Origin: Geomobilimonas luticola
GTDB taxonomy: Bacteria; Desulfobacterota; Desulfuromonadia; Geobacterales; Geobacteraceae
Assembly (NCBI RefSeq): GCF_018476905.1
Contig: NZ_JAHCVK010000007.1
Span: 1-64,000 of the forward strand
DNA: 64,000 bases
Direction: 5' to 3'
Below are positions 1-8,965 of the stretch, in pieces (position 1 is the stretch's first letter; each line of letters begins with the position of its first letter). Position numbers and translations under genes: made by a program. Under the pieces are notes generated by a model, which made no database searches, was not told the origin of the DNA, and saw only the letters and a list, made by a program, of their open reading frames with translations.

Positions 1-365
1 CAGATCCGCGTCCATACCCATGTCCAGGTCGAGCATCTCGACGGGATAGCCGGTCTTCTCGCTCACCACCGCCAGCAAGGTCTCGGCAACATTGTTGGCG
101 GCAGGCTGTGCAGGAACGGCCACGGCTGAAGGTGCGGCACCGGCGCCCAGGTGCCGGGCGATCTCACCGAGGGTGCGGAGGGTCCCGAGGTGTTCGGGTC
201 CGATGGCTGGCGAGCCGGGGAGGCGCTCCTGGAGAGTGGAAAGAATCTCGACCCGCTTGATGGAATCGATCCCCAGATCCGCGTCCATACCCATGTCCAG
301 GTCGAGCATCTCGACGGGATAGCCGGTCTTCTCGCTCACCACCGCCAGCAGGGTCTCGGCAACGC
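1..365 (-). repeat. Direct repeat encoding tandem ACP domains
   Basis: Bases 1-92 and 274-365 are nearly identical, with one difference at about 79/352. The offset is 273 bp, exactly 91 codons. Each copy encodes the helix-1/loop part of an acyl carrier protein in the pfaA-like gene. The near identity at DNA level points to recent amplification or gene conversion among ACP modules, and the array may continue beyond the left edge. Confidence 0.9.
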
Positions 366-3300
366 GGTCCGAACTGTCTGCCGTGCCACTATGGGACACA
401 TGGGGCGTATAAGACCTATGAGTCGTAGTCGTATTGTTAGTTCCTTGGACAGTTTCTACGGTAGCTGCCGGTTCGAGCGGCGTCTCCACGTGAGGCGGGG
501 TTGCCGTGGCGGTCAGCTGGACGGAGGCGAATGGTGCAGGCGGAGCAACGGCCCCACCTCCCATGAGGATCTGGCGCTGACTTTCCAGAAGTGCCTGGAA
601 GGTTCTGCTCGCTGTTTCCTGCCCTTCCAGGAACCGGCGGTGCAGCATGGCAGTCTCCTCCTGCATCTTCTGCAGCAATGCCATGCTTTCCCGCGTTACC
701 CGGAGCGATTCGGCGAGCATGCCCGAGGTAGCGGCCGGAGTGGAAGACGGAACTGCACCGATAGAGGTGTTCGTGTTTGCCGTGGGTGCAGCGGCAGGCT
801 GGGGTGCGGGTGAAACGGTTGCGACGGCCGGCTTGGGTGCCACCGGTGGCCGGACAGGTTTGGGCTGCACGTAGTTGGCTCCGCAGAGCGGGATGGTCAT
901 GGCGGGCTTCTTTGTCGTGGATGATACCGGGGGGTGGTACGATTCATCCCACGCGGCAAGACGGACGTTGTGACCGAGGACGGCCAACTGGGCAAGGGTG
1001 CGCGCCAGGTCGGCTATGCCGGCGCGTCTGCCGGAGGAGGCATCGACGGCGACAGTGGCATGGTCGCGCTCGCCGAGGATAGCGTCGATCAGACCGGAAA
1101 GGCGGGCGCCGGGACCGACTTCGACGAAGGTGCGGATGCCGGCGGCGTACATCGCCTCGATTTCCGCGACGAACTCAACCGGTTTGGCCAGTTGGCCTGC
1201 GAGGAGCTCTTTCGCGGCAGCCGGATCAGTGGGGTAGGTGGCAGCCGTAGTGTTGGCGTAGACCGGCAGCGTCCCCGGAGAGAGCTCGATGTCGGCCAGC
1301 GCGGCCAGAAATGGTGCGGCGGCATCGGCAACCAGGGCGCTGTGGAAGGCAGCCGCAACCGGCAGTCGTTTGCACGTGAGTTTGCGGCTGGCAAAAATGG
1401 TCGCGGCCCGGTCGATTTCGGCGCTGTTGCCGGACAGGACGGCCTGGGCAGGGGCATTCCGGTTGGCAATGACGAGATCGATCTTTTCCTCGGCCAGTAT
1501 CTGCTCCACCGTTGCCAGGGGTGCAGGAACGGCCAGCATTCCTCCCTTGTCGCCCGCACCGGAGCCCATGAGGCGGCCGCGGAGGCGGGAAAGGCAGTGC
1601 AGGGCAGCTTCGTCAAAATGACCGCCGGCGCTGAGGGCGGTCAGCTCGCCGTAACTGTGCCCGGCAACCGCATCCGGGTTGACACCGAATGATTCCAGTA
1701 TCCGCAGGGCACCGAGGCTCACCGCGCCGATGGCGGGCTGGGCCGCCTCGGTGGCGCGCAGGAGTTCCTCCTGCCGTTCCCGTGTCGCGGAATCGAATGC
1801 CGGAACGGGGTAGATCCTGTCCGACAGGCGCATGTTGTCGGGAAACACCAGCCCGTCATCCGCGGCGGTCAGGCTGTCGATCATCTGGGGGAAACGGCAG
1901 GCGAGGTCGCGGAGCATCCCGGTATACTGGGAACCCTGGCCGGGGAACACCATCCCCAGTTTCCCCGGACTGGTCCGGGAAAAACAGGCACCATCGGGCG
2001 TATTCCAGCGGTCGGCGGCATTTTTGCGGAGCATGGCTTGGGCGTTTGCCAGGAGCCCGGCAAGGTTCGTCCTGTCACGCTCGACGACCAGTGCCAGGCG
2101 ACAGGGGGCATTGCCGTCGAAGACGGCGCGTGCAGCGGCACCCCTGCCACGGAGTTCCTTCCAGGATATGTCGGCCGGAATCGTACCGAGAGCGGCTTCC
2201 AGGGTAGACACATCGGCCCCGGAAAAAGGGATGATCTGGGTGTCGCCGTCCCAGTCGACGGTCTCTTTTTTTGGGCGGTACTCTTCCAGAACCGTATGGA
2301 AGTTGGAGCCGCCGAAGCCGAAGGCGCTTACCGCCGCCCGGCGGGGACCTCCGGCCCGGGGAATCCAGGGGCGCTTTTCTGTGGGGATGTAGAAGGGGGT
2401 TGGTCCCGCGGTCACTTCGTCCAGCGGTTTCTCGACCTTGATGGTCGGAGGGATGACCTTGTGGTGCAGAGCAAGCGCCGCCTTGATGAGTCCCGCCGCA
2501 CCGGCAGCCGCCTTGGTGTGGCCGATCTGGGATTTGACCGAGCCGAGCGCACACCAGGGGGTGTCCGCTTCGCCGTAGACCTGGCGCAGTGCGGAGACTT
2601 CAACGGCATCTCCCACCTTGGTGCCGGTTCCGTGTGCCTCGATCAGTTCGATGCTCTCCGGTGCGACGCCGGCCTGCCGGTATGCGTTCAGGAGCGCTTT
2701 CTTCTGGCCAGCGGCGCTGGGGGCGTAGATTGCATCGCCTTTGCCGTCGCTGGAAGAGCCGATGCCGCGAATCACGGCGTAGATCCTGTCGCCGTCACGT
2801 TCCGCATCGGCCAGCCGCTTGATGACAACGATTCCCAGTCCTTCGCCGAGAATGGTGCCGTCGCCGCTCGCGTCGAACGGCTTGGCGTTGCCGGTCGGGG
2901 AGAGAGCAGGGGTCTTGCTGAAGCACATATACATGAAAATGTCGTTGAAGGTGTCAACTCCGCCGGTGACCACCATGTCGACCTTGCCGGAGTCCAGTTC
3001 CATGGATGCGAGATGGAGAGCGCTCAACGAACTGGCGCAGGCCGCATCCACGACGCAGTTGGTTCCCCCCAGATCGAACTGTTTACTGATCCTTCCCGCA
3101 ACCACGTTGCCGAGGAGGCCGGGGAAGGAATTCTCCTGCCAGGAAACGTAGGAGTCTGAAATGCGCTGCACCGCGTCTTCGGCAGCGGCATCGTCCACCC
3201 CTGCTTCTTTCATGGCCTTTTTCCAGATGGGATGTCCCAGCCGGGCCCCCAGGGGGATCACCAGTTCGAGGGTGCCGGTGACACCGAGGATGACGCTGAC

Positions 3301-3684
3301 CCTGTTCCGGTCGAACTCCTTTTCCGGTCCGTAGCCGGCGTCTTTCAGCGCCTGGCCGGTGGCCACCAGACCGAGAAGCTGGGAGGTGTCGATCGCCTCC
3401 ATGGTGTTGGGGGGGATGTTGAATTCAATAGGGTTGAACGGAAAGGGAGAGAGGAAGCCCCCCCGTTTCCCGTAGGTGTGGTCTGCGGTCTTGGGGTCGG
3501 GGTCGTGGTAATCCGCCGTGCGCCAATGGGTCGAAGGGATGTCGGTGACGGCATCGATCCCTTCACGAATGTTTGCCCAGTAGGTATTCTGGTCCTCGGC
3601 CCCGGGAAAGAGGCAGCCGATGCCGATAATGGCCAGCGGTGATCCGCCGGTAGTGATTTCCGGTTTTCCTTCTTCCTTGTTCAC
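1..3684 (-). CDS. pfaA: PfaA-like polyunsaturated fatty acid/polyketide synthase (KS-AT-tandem ACP), partial
   Basis: Open for 1,228 codons to the window edge, so the C-terminus lies outside. The ketosynthase domain (about residues 12-465) has the active Cys216 in DAACASS, then EAHGTGT and a GHTKAAAG motif. The acyltransferase domain (about 575-890) has FPGQGSQY and the nucleophile Ser677 in GHSYGE. A linker with a helical, charged segment (about 950-1010) precedes a first acyl carrier protein with phosphopantetheine Ser1141 in LGIDSIKR, and a second ACP starts just before the edge. KS-AT followed by tandem ACPs carrying DSIKR is the hallmark of PfaA in Pfa-type lipid synthases, which build long-chain polyenes by iterative condensation. 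Ketoreductase and later domains would lie outside. The GTG start overlaps the pfaD stop by four bases (GTGA), so the two are translationally coupled. The polyene product cannot be predicted from this. Confidence 0.88.
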   Translation of the reverse strand, partial: MNKEEGKPEITTGGSPLAIIGIGCLFPGAEDQNTYWANIREGIDAVTDIPSTHWRTADYHDPDPKTADHTYGKRGGFLSPFPFNPIEFNIPPNTMEAIDTSQLLGLVATGQALKDAGYGPEKEFDRNRVSVILGVTGTLELVIPLGARLGHPIWKKAMKEAGVDDAAAEDAVQRISDSYVSWQENSFPGLLGNVVAGRISKQFDLGGTNCVVDAACASSLSALHLASMELDSGKVDMVVTGGVDTFNDIFMYMCFSKTPALSPTGNAKPFDASGDGTILGEGLGIVVIKRLADAERDGDRIYAVIRGIGSSSDGKGDAIYAPSAAGQKKALLNAYRQAGVAPESIELIEAHGTGTKVGDAVEVSALRQVYGEADTPWCALGSVKSQIGHTKAAAGAAGLIKAALALHHKVIPPTIKVEKPLDEVTAGPTPFYIPTEKRPWIPRAGGPRRAAVSAFGFGGSNFHTVLEEYRPKKETVDWDGDTQIIPFSGADVSTLEAALGTIPADISWKELRGRGAAARAVFDGNAPCRLALVVERDRTNLAGLLANAQAMLRKNAADRWNTPDGACFSRTSPGKLGMVFPGQGSQYTGMLRDLACRFPQMIDSLTAADDGLVFPDNMRLSDRIYPVPAFDSATRERQEELLRATEAAQPAIGAVSLGALRILESFGVNPDAVAGHSYGELTALSAGGHFDEAALHCLSRLRGRLMGSGAGDKGGMLAVPAPLATVEQILAEEKIDLVIANRNAPAQAVLSGNSAEIDRAATIFASRKLTCKRLPVAAAFHSALVADAAAPFLAALADIELSPGTLPVYANTTAATYPTDPAAAKELLAGQLAKPVEFVAEIEAMYAAGIRTFVEVGPGARLSGLIDAILGERDHATVAVDASSGRRAGIADLARTLAQLAVLGHNVRLAAWDESYHPPVSSTTKKPAMTIPLCGANYVQPKPVRPPVAPKPAVATVSPAPQPAAAPTANTNTSIGAVPSSTPAATSGMLAESLRVTRESMALLQKMQEETAMLHRRFLEGQETASRTFQALLESQRQILMGGGAVAPPAPFASVQLTATATPPHVETPLEPAATVETVQGTNNTTTTHRSYTPHVSHSGTADSSDRVAETLLAVVSEKTGYPVEMLDLDMGMDADLGIDSIKRVEILSTLQERLPGSPAIGPEHLGTLRTLGEIARHLGAGAAPSAVAVPAQPAANNVAETLLAVVSEKTGYPVEMLDLDMGMDADL

Positions 3685-5360
3685 CTTAGGTACTCCTTGA
3701 TCTGTGCAAGTTCGAGCGGTTCCATCCGCAAGGCCTCGGGGGGTAGTTGCATGCCTTGACTCCGAAGAAAATTCACACGGGTGAAAACTGCGGCACCGTA
3801 AAGAATGTTGAGAGCGACGGAGACGGTGGTGCGGCGCTCAGGATTTTCCAGGTACGTTCCGGCTACCCACTCGTTGAAGGCTCCCATGGCGGGTCCGCAC
3901 CACACCTGGTAATCGATTTTGCGGGACGGCTCGCCGTCTTTGGCCCAGTGAGCCGCCTGACCCAGGTACCAGCGGAAGACCAGGGCCATCCGATGTTTCG
4001 GGTCACGGTCTCCCCGTTCGGCCTGGCGTGGGTCACGCTGCTGGAAATAGGCCCGGGTGTCGCGCCATATGTCGGTCAGCGGGGCGAGGAAAAGAGTCTT
4101 TTCCAGCTTTTCCCGTTCGGGTGCGGGAATATCCTCCATGCAGCCGTAACTTCGGTACAGTTCATACAGTTTGGCTGCCCGCATGGGGAACATGGTTCCC
4201 CGCTTGAGAACCTGTACCGTCACTCCCATTTCGAACATGTCGGCTGCGGGGGCCATGGTCACGTCCGCCTGGCGGGTGCCGGCGAGCATTTCCCGTACCT
4301 GGTGAGAGGTGCCCGATTCGATGCACGCCTGGTGCACGGAACCGGTCATGATGTAGGCTGCGCCCATGGCAAAGGCTGCCGCCGCTGCCGCCGGCGTGGA
4401 AATGCCGCCGGCAAGGCCTACCCGGAGCCGGCAGTCGTAACCGTGCTGTCGTTCGAGACGGGTGGCCAGAGATTGTATGGTGGGGAAAAGAGCGATGGCC
4501 GGTCGGTTGTCCGTGTGCCCGCCTGAATCCGCCTCGGCAGTGATTTCCCCGGCCAGGGGAATCCGGGCGGCAAGTTCAGCCTGCTCGCCGGTAAGTTCAC
4601 CCCCCGCAACCAGTTCGCGGAGAAACGATTCGGGAGCCGGAGAGAAAAATTTGACTGCCAGCTCTTCCCGGGAGACCTTGGCGATGATCCGGTTCGGAGT
4701 TACGATGGAGCCGTCGGGGAGGCGATGGATGCCGTGGAGACGGTAACGGACGAGGGGGAGCGTCAGGTCGAGAAAGGCCGACGCTTCCACCAGGCGCACG
4801 TTCCTCTGCAGGTAAAGTTCGGCGAGAGCCTTTTCCAGGTCCGGCTCATGGGGCGAATGGATCAGATTGACCCCGTAGGGGACGCCACTGCCGGCGAGTC
4901 GGTCGATGGCGGTCTCAACCTCAGCGTAGGGGAGACCAGCGGCGCCGAAGAAGCCGAGCATCCCTGCGCGGCCCAGTTCCTCAACCATGGCGACAGAGCT
5001 TATCCCCTTGGCCATGGAGCCGCCAAGGTAGGGGTAACGAATGCCCATATCCGCGCAGAAGCCAGAATCTCCCAGGTTTTCCGGCAGGCAGGGGGGTGCA
5101 TACCCGAGAAGGGGGAGGGAATCCTGCTGCTCACCGCCGAGTTTGGCAGTTCCGCGGGAGTGCACGGCGACCGATTTCTTGTCGGACACCACGTACACGG
5201 GAAGGCCGACCTTGCGAAGCGCAGTTCCAAGCTCTTCCGGCGGTACGAAGGGAAGATCGGGGGCAGGGCGCCACCATCCGAGGCCGGATTGCCCGGACTG
5301 ACTTGCACTGGTTACCCTTTGCAGAAACTGATCCAACGATAACTCCAGTCTTTGTGACAA
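3681..5360 (-). CDS. pfaD: PfaD-family enoyl reductase of the polyunsaturated lipid/polyketide synthase
   Basis: A 559-residue protein of the PfaD family: an FMN-dependent 2-nitropropane-dioxygenase-like TIM barrel acting as stand-alone trans enoyl reductase for Pfa synthases and trans-AT polyketide synthases. Family features seen are the GLGWWRPAP opening, the YLGGSMAKGISSVAMVEELGRAG-type region at about 110-135 (given in part), the GLAGGISTPAAAAAAFAMGA region near 320-340 and the C-terminal helical PfaD extension. Length fits the family (about 540). The outer start is TTG with a poor ribosome site. A second TTG at 5336 (residue 9) has a GGAG six bases upstream and may be the true start. The gene overlaps the pfaA-like gene by GTGA. 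Having pfaD first departs from the common pfaEABCD order. Confidence 0.88.
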   Translation of the reverse strand: MSQRLELSLDQFLQRVTSASQSGQSGLGWWRPAPDLPFVPPEELGTALRKVGLPVYVVSDKKSVAVHSRGTAKLGGEQQDSLPLLGYAPPCLPENLGDSGFCADMGIRYPYLGGSMAKGISSVAMVEELGRAGMLGFFGAAGLPYAEVETAIDRLAGSGVPYGVNLIHSPHEPDLEKALAELYLQRNVRLVEASAFLDLTLPLVRYRLHGIHRLPDGSIVTPNRIIAKVSREELAVKFFSPAPESFLRELVAGGELTGEQAELAARIPLAGEITAEADSGGHTDNRPAIALFPTIQSLATRLERQHGYDCRLRVGLAGGISTPAAAAAAFAMGAAYIMTGSVHQACIESGTSHQVREMLAGTRQADVTMAPAADMFEMGVTVQVLKRGTMFPMRAAKLYELYRSYGCMEDIPAPEREKLEKTLFLAPLTDIWRDTRAYFQQRDPRQAERGDRDPKHRMALVFRWYLGQAAHWAKDGEPSRKIDYQVWCGPAMGAFNEWVAGTYLENPERRTTVSVALNILYGAAVFTRVNFLRSQGMQLPPEALRMEPLELAQIKEYLR

Positions 5361-5663
5361 TTTCGTCGAGAAGGTGGCGTGTTTAATTGATACGGACTTA
5401 CTGGCGGACAGGGATTAGGGAGTATGGGGCTGCCCGGCATGCGGTTGTTTCGGTGAGGAGACGAGCAGGTAAACGTATCACTGGCACCGGGTTTAACAGA
5501 TGATTTTTAGCCGAATTTTTCAATAAATGCAAGACAAGAACGCAATGAAGTTTCTCATCTCTGTGAACCATTGAATTCTTGTGATTGCAGAATGACAGGT
5601 TCTGGGGCAGGGATGGGGCAGGAAAGGAGTATCCTGAGCCATCGAGGGGACGTGTTTTCTTGC
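5361..5663. other. Intergenic region upstream of pfaD
   Basis: A stretch of 303 bp between the pfaD start and the end of the histidine kinase gene, more AT-rich around 5500-5580 than its surroundings. It must hold the minus-strand promoter of the pfa operon, but no confident -35/-10 pair, operator or terminator could be assigned. Frames open on the plus strand here run into the antisense of the kinase gene and show no recognisable protein. Confidence 0.5.
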
Positions 5664-7724
5664 CTAACCCGCTGGCTCGGCATCATGCGGTGTATCCTGT
5701 ACGACCGGCAGGGAACAAAAGAAGGTGCTCCCTTTCCCCGGGGCGCTTTCCACCCATATGCGGCCGCTGTGGGCTGTCATTATTTCCTTCGACAGCGCAA
5801 GTCCAAGCCCTATGCCGCCGAAGGTGCGGGAATCGGAGTTGTCCACACGGTAGAAACGTTCGAATATCCGCTCAAGGGCATGGGACGGAATGCCGATTCC
5901 TTCGTCACGAACGGCTATTACCACGGTATCGTCTTCCCTGCTGGTGGTGATGCTGACCTTGCCGCCGTTCGGCGAATATTTTATGGCATTTGATACAAGG
6001 TTGTTGAGTACGCGATGGAGATCTTCCGCGTTCCCCCATGCCAGTGGAAGGTCTGGCGGTGAGCTGGTCGTGATGTCATGCGTGGGAAACGATGATCCGA
6101 AGAGGGCCACCGTTTCCCTTATGAGCGATGCGATATTGACCGGTCCCTTATGGGGCGTGGAGAGATTGCGGGCATTGAACCGCTGAATGCTCAGGAAGTT
6201 GTCGATTATTTCATAGAGCCTTTCAGCTTCGGTGTGTGCGGTGCGGACAAACTGCCTCAACTGGTCGAGGGGGATGTCGCTGTTGATCACCAGCTCAAGG
6301 TACCCCAGCATTGCCGTTAGGGGAGTGCGCATCTCGTGACTCACTGCCGAGATCATCTCGTCTTTGGTCCGTTCCAGCTCTTTATGGTCGGAAATATCAA
6401 AGGCGATGATGAGGCGTACCAGTTGCCCATCGCTCCATGTAATCGCGCGATCTGTGCACTGGTACCATCTGCTGGAAACCGGATCCCAGAATTCCCATTC
6501 ACAAGGGGGCTGGGGGATGCCGTCCTTTATGAGCCTTTCTTTCGCGGATAACGGAAAGGCATCCGTCTGTTCTGCCCGAAATAACTGATAACAGGTCTTA
6601 CCCTGCCAGTCTTCGCCAAAGATGAGTCTGCCCTGTTTGTTCAGGTAGAGAAGCTTGTTGTCCTCCAGGCTGGCGACGTATACCACTGCATTGATGGAAT
6701 CGAAGATCGTGCGGGTTTTGAGGAACTGGGCCTGGAGGGCTTCTTCCGCCAGTTTGCGTTCATATATCTCCTGTTCGAGGTGGTGTGTGCGCGATCTGAC
6801 CTGTTTGCGCAGAAGAAGGTTGAATGCACCCATGGTGAGAAGAATGCCGAGCGCAGCTGCGAGCGTGGCTTTAACCCACCCGGGAATGATTCCCCGTTTG
6901 CCTGTCACCCCGAGCCATCTGTCCAGAGCCTGGTAATACACGGATTGACGGTCATTTTTCATTAGTTCCAGGTGCGAGTCCAACGTGTCGATGAGTGCCC
7001 TGTTTTTCCCTTGGGCGACCGCGTAGTGAACTTCAATCGGATTGAAAATTACCGGCGTGGGCAGGACCTGGTATTTGTCTTCGTTTTTGAGAGCGTAGAA
7101 GCGTCCGACCACTCCGGCGTCCGCTTCTTTCTTTGCGAGGGAATTAAAGACGCCGTCGAAGTTGTCAAAGGAGAGATAGGTAGCCTTAATGCCGAATTTC
7201 TCCAGCATGGTTCGCAGGGCCTTGTGATGGGTGTCGCCGGTCATGACCGCTATGCGCTTGTCGTCCAGGTCGAAGTACGACTGGATATTGACCCCTCTGG
7301 CCGAATAAAGCTGACCCCAGTTAGCGATGACATTTACCTGGTTGAAATCATACAGTTCGGCCCGTTCCTTTGAATAGGCGATGGTGACCATGAGATCGAT
7401 GTCACCGTTTTTCAGTTTTTCCAGGCACCGGTCAAAGGTATCGGGTACAAATTCCAGTTGCCAGCCTTCCTTGTCGGCCACGTGATCGAGAAGTTCCACG
7501 AGGAGGCCGGAAGCTTTTCCCGTGCTGTCCGTGAAGGAAAGGGGAGGGTTCTGTTCAAGGCCGGCACGGACATGCACCGTGGCCGAAGCGGGTCCCGCAA
7601 GAAACAGCAGAGACAGCATTGTCCCGCAGAAAACTTGAAAAATAAATGTCGACGGGCGGCTGAAAATCACAAGTTTCCCTTGAGTTCGGCGAATTGACCC
7701 AGCGAAGAATCTGTGCACAGGCAC
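5664..7724 (-). CDS. Sensor histidine kinase with periplasmic solute-binding (SBP_bac_3) domain and PAS domain
   Basis: A 686-residue membrane kinase. The order is an N-terminal hydrophobic signal/anchor (about 28-48), a periplasmic family-3 solute-binding domain (50-272), a transmembrane helix (about 284-305), a short coiled coil, a PAS-like domain (330-450), HisKA with phospho-acceptor His463 in SHEMRTPL, and a HATPase domain with N box (NLVSNAIKYSPN), DEGIGIP and GGIGLGLAL motifs. No receiver domain follows. It probably binds a small amino-acid-like ligand outside the membrane and phosphorylates an unlinked response regulator, since none is encoded nearby. It is last in an operon with the dCache-HAMP gene 10 bp upstream. 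The outer GTG start gives a long n-region. A GTG at 7670, preceded by AAGGGA, would give a cleaner signal peptide. Confidence 0.88.
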   Translation of the reverse strand: MPVHRFFAGSIRRTQGKLVIFSRPSTFIFQVFCGTMLSLLFLAGPASATVHVRAGLEQNPPLSFTDSTGKASGLLVELLDHVADKEGWQLEFVPDTFDRCLEKLKNGDIDLMVTIAYSKERAELYDFNQVNVIANWGQLYSARGVNIQSYFDLDDKRIAVMTGDTHHKALRTMLEKFGIKATYLSFDNFDGVFNSLAKKEADAGVVGRFYALKNEDKYQVLPTPVIFNPIEVHYAVAQGKNRALIDTLDSHLELMKNDRQSVYYQALDRWLGVTGKRGIIPGWVKATLAAALGILLTMGAFNLLLRKQVRSRTHHLEQEIYERKLAEEALQAQFLKTRTIFDSINAVVYVASLEDNKLLYLNKQGRLIFGEDWQGKTCYQLFRAEQTDAFPLSAKERLIKDGIPQPPCEWEFWDPVSSRWYQCTDRAITWSDGQLVRLIIAFDISDHKELERTKDEMISAVSHEMRTPLTAMLGYLELVINSDIPLDQLRQFVRTAHTEAERLYEIIDNFLSIQRFNARNLSTPHKGPVNIASLIRETVALFGSSFPTHDITTSSPPDLPLAWGNAEDLHRVLNNLVSNAIKYSPNGGKVSITTSREDDTVVIAVRDEGIGIPSHALERIFERFYRVDNSDSRTFGGIGLGLALSKEIMTAHSGRIWVESAPGKGSTFFCSLPVVQDTPHDAEPAG

Positions 7725-7734
7725 TTTGGGTCTC

Positions 7735-8949
7735 TTACCTGCCCCGACGGTTCAGTATTTCCATCGATTTCTTAAGGCTTACCCGCATCCGTTCGAAAGA
7801 ACGGATCAGCATGCCGATTTCGTCGGTACGACTGGTTTCGAGGTTTTTGTCCATATTCCCCATGCTTATGTCGATGGCGGTTTCCGACAGTTCGATGAGG
7901 GGGGTGATGATTGCGGTCTTGAGATGGCGGTAGGTAAAAATGAACGATACGGCGAACAGCATGAGTCCGGCGATGAGCAGGATGATGAGGGCCAGTCTCT
8001 CGTGGCGGACCTGTTCCTGGATGCTGCTCAGAACCATGACCACACCGACTTTTTTGCCGGTCATGTCGTGCAGGGGGAATGCCCCCTTCATGAGGCTCTT
8101 TCCTTCAAGTGCGACGGTACCGAGAAAGGTCGGTCCTTCGACCGTACGCACTTCTTGTTCATTGAACACACTTTTGGCAATGAATGTCCGGTTATCGAAG
8201 GTAGTGCTCACCATGGCATATCCCTTCAAATCATCCCAGTCGTCCTTCTGCCCCATGGTCAGTCGGGTTTGCCGGTAGCTCTTTTCGTCAAGGAGCGTCT
8301 TGTCGATGAGCACCGCCACGTCACTCCCCGTTTCCTTCTTGACGATCTGGTCAAAGTGGTCAATCTCCTCGCCGAATTCCACGTACCCGATGCGCATGCC
8401 GTTGTGGAGGTAGGGTGCCACGACCCGCAGGGCAAAGGCCGTTTTCCCCAGTTCCAGTCCGCTCGCCACGGTTCCGGTCTCTTTTGCCTTGAGAAACGTG
8501 AGGCGGTCGATGGGATCCCCGAAGAGCTCCGGTTTATGGACGCGAAGAAAGCAGGTGCCGTCGTTATCGATGAAGTAGAAATGGGTTATGCCGTAATTGT
8601 CGTGATTGGTCTTGTAGAGATTTTCCGCGGCTGTGGCCAGAGCGCCCCTGTCATGTCGTTCGTAGAGCAGTTTGTAGGATTGGTCGTTCACGAATGTGTT
8701 GAGCGCCGCCGAGAGCATCTTCGTGTCGTTCGCCAGGATGCTGTTATAGATCCCCTGGGTGTTCCGGATTGCCTGATGTGCGTTTATGCGCAGGTTCTGC
8801 TGGAAGAAGTAGACAACGATGGCGGCGAAGACGACGACGATGAGCACCTGGGTTCCCAGGATTTTCCCCCGTATGCTGGTGCGCAACTGTTGTTTCAAGA
8901 GGGTTTTCGGCAATTCGGTGCCGGTCGGGGTCAGTTTCTTTCCTGTCAC
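7735..8949 (-). CDS. Membrane sensor with double-Cache-type periplasmic domain and HAMP, no output domain
   Basis: A 404-residue protein. TM1 is at about 33-53, followed by a large periplasmic domain (about 54-310) with Cache-like features (FYFIDNDGTCFLRVHKPE near 145-162 and a GYVEFGEE segment). TM2 is at about 315-340, and a HAMP linker (about 340-395) follows, containing the DEIGMLIRSFERM signature. The protein ends right after HAMP, so it has no kinase, cyclase or methyl-accepting domain and must signal through a partner. The partner is likely the neighbouring kinase or the two Roadblock proteins upstream in the same operon (gap 16 bp to the upstream gene). GTG start, with GGGAGGG about 10 bases upstream. 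The sensory assignment comes from domain architecture; the ligand is unknown. Confidence 0.8.
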   Translation of the reverse strand: MTGKKLTPTGTELPKTLLKQQLRTSIRGKILGTQVLIVVVFAAIVVYFFQQNLRINAHQAIRNTQGIYNSILANDTKMLSAALNTFVNDQSYKLLYERHDRGALATAAENLYKTNHDNYGITHFYFIDNDGTCFLRVHKPELFGDPIDRLTFLKAKETGTVASGLELGKTAFALRVVAPYLHNGMRIGYVEFGEEIDHFDQIVKKETGSDVAVLIDKTLLDEKSYRQTRLTMGQKDDWDDLKGYAMVSTTFDNRTFIAKSVFNEQEVRTVEGPTFLGTVALEGKSLMKGAFPLHDMTGKKVGVVMVLSSIQEQVRHERLALIILLIAGLMLFAVSFIFTYRHLKTAIITPLIELSETAIDISMGNMDKNLETSRTDEIGMLIRSFERMRVSLKKSMEILNRRGR

Positions 8950-8965
8950 GATGGTAAACCCTCCC

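Noticed and set aside
934-3159. Long plus-strand open frames opposite the pfaA-like gene
   Set aside because: They lie antisense to a continuous KS-AT coding frame with intact catalytic motifs, and show no recognisable protein features. They are a product of high GC content.
5481-5497. Sigma54-like TGGCAC on the plus strand
   Set aside because: The -12 GC dinucleotide is missing at the right distance and no plus-strand gene follows.
5571-5993. Plus-strand frame upstream of and opposite the histidine kinase
   Set aside because: Mostly antisense to the HATPase domain; the part in the intergenic region has no conserved features.
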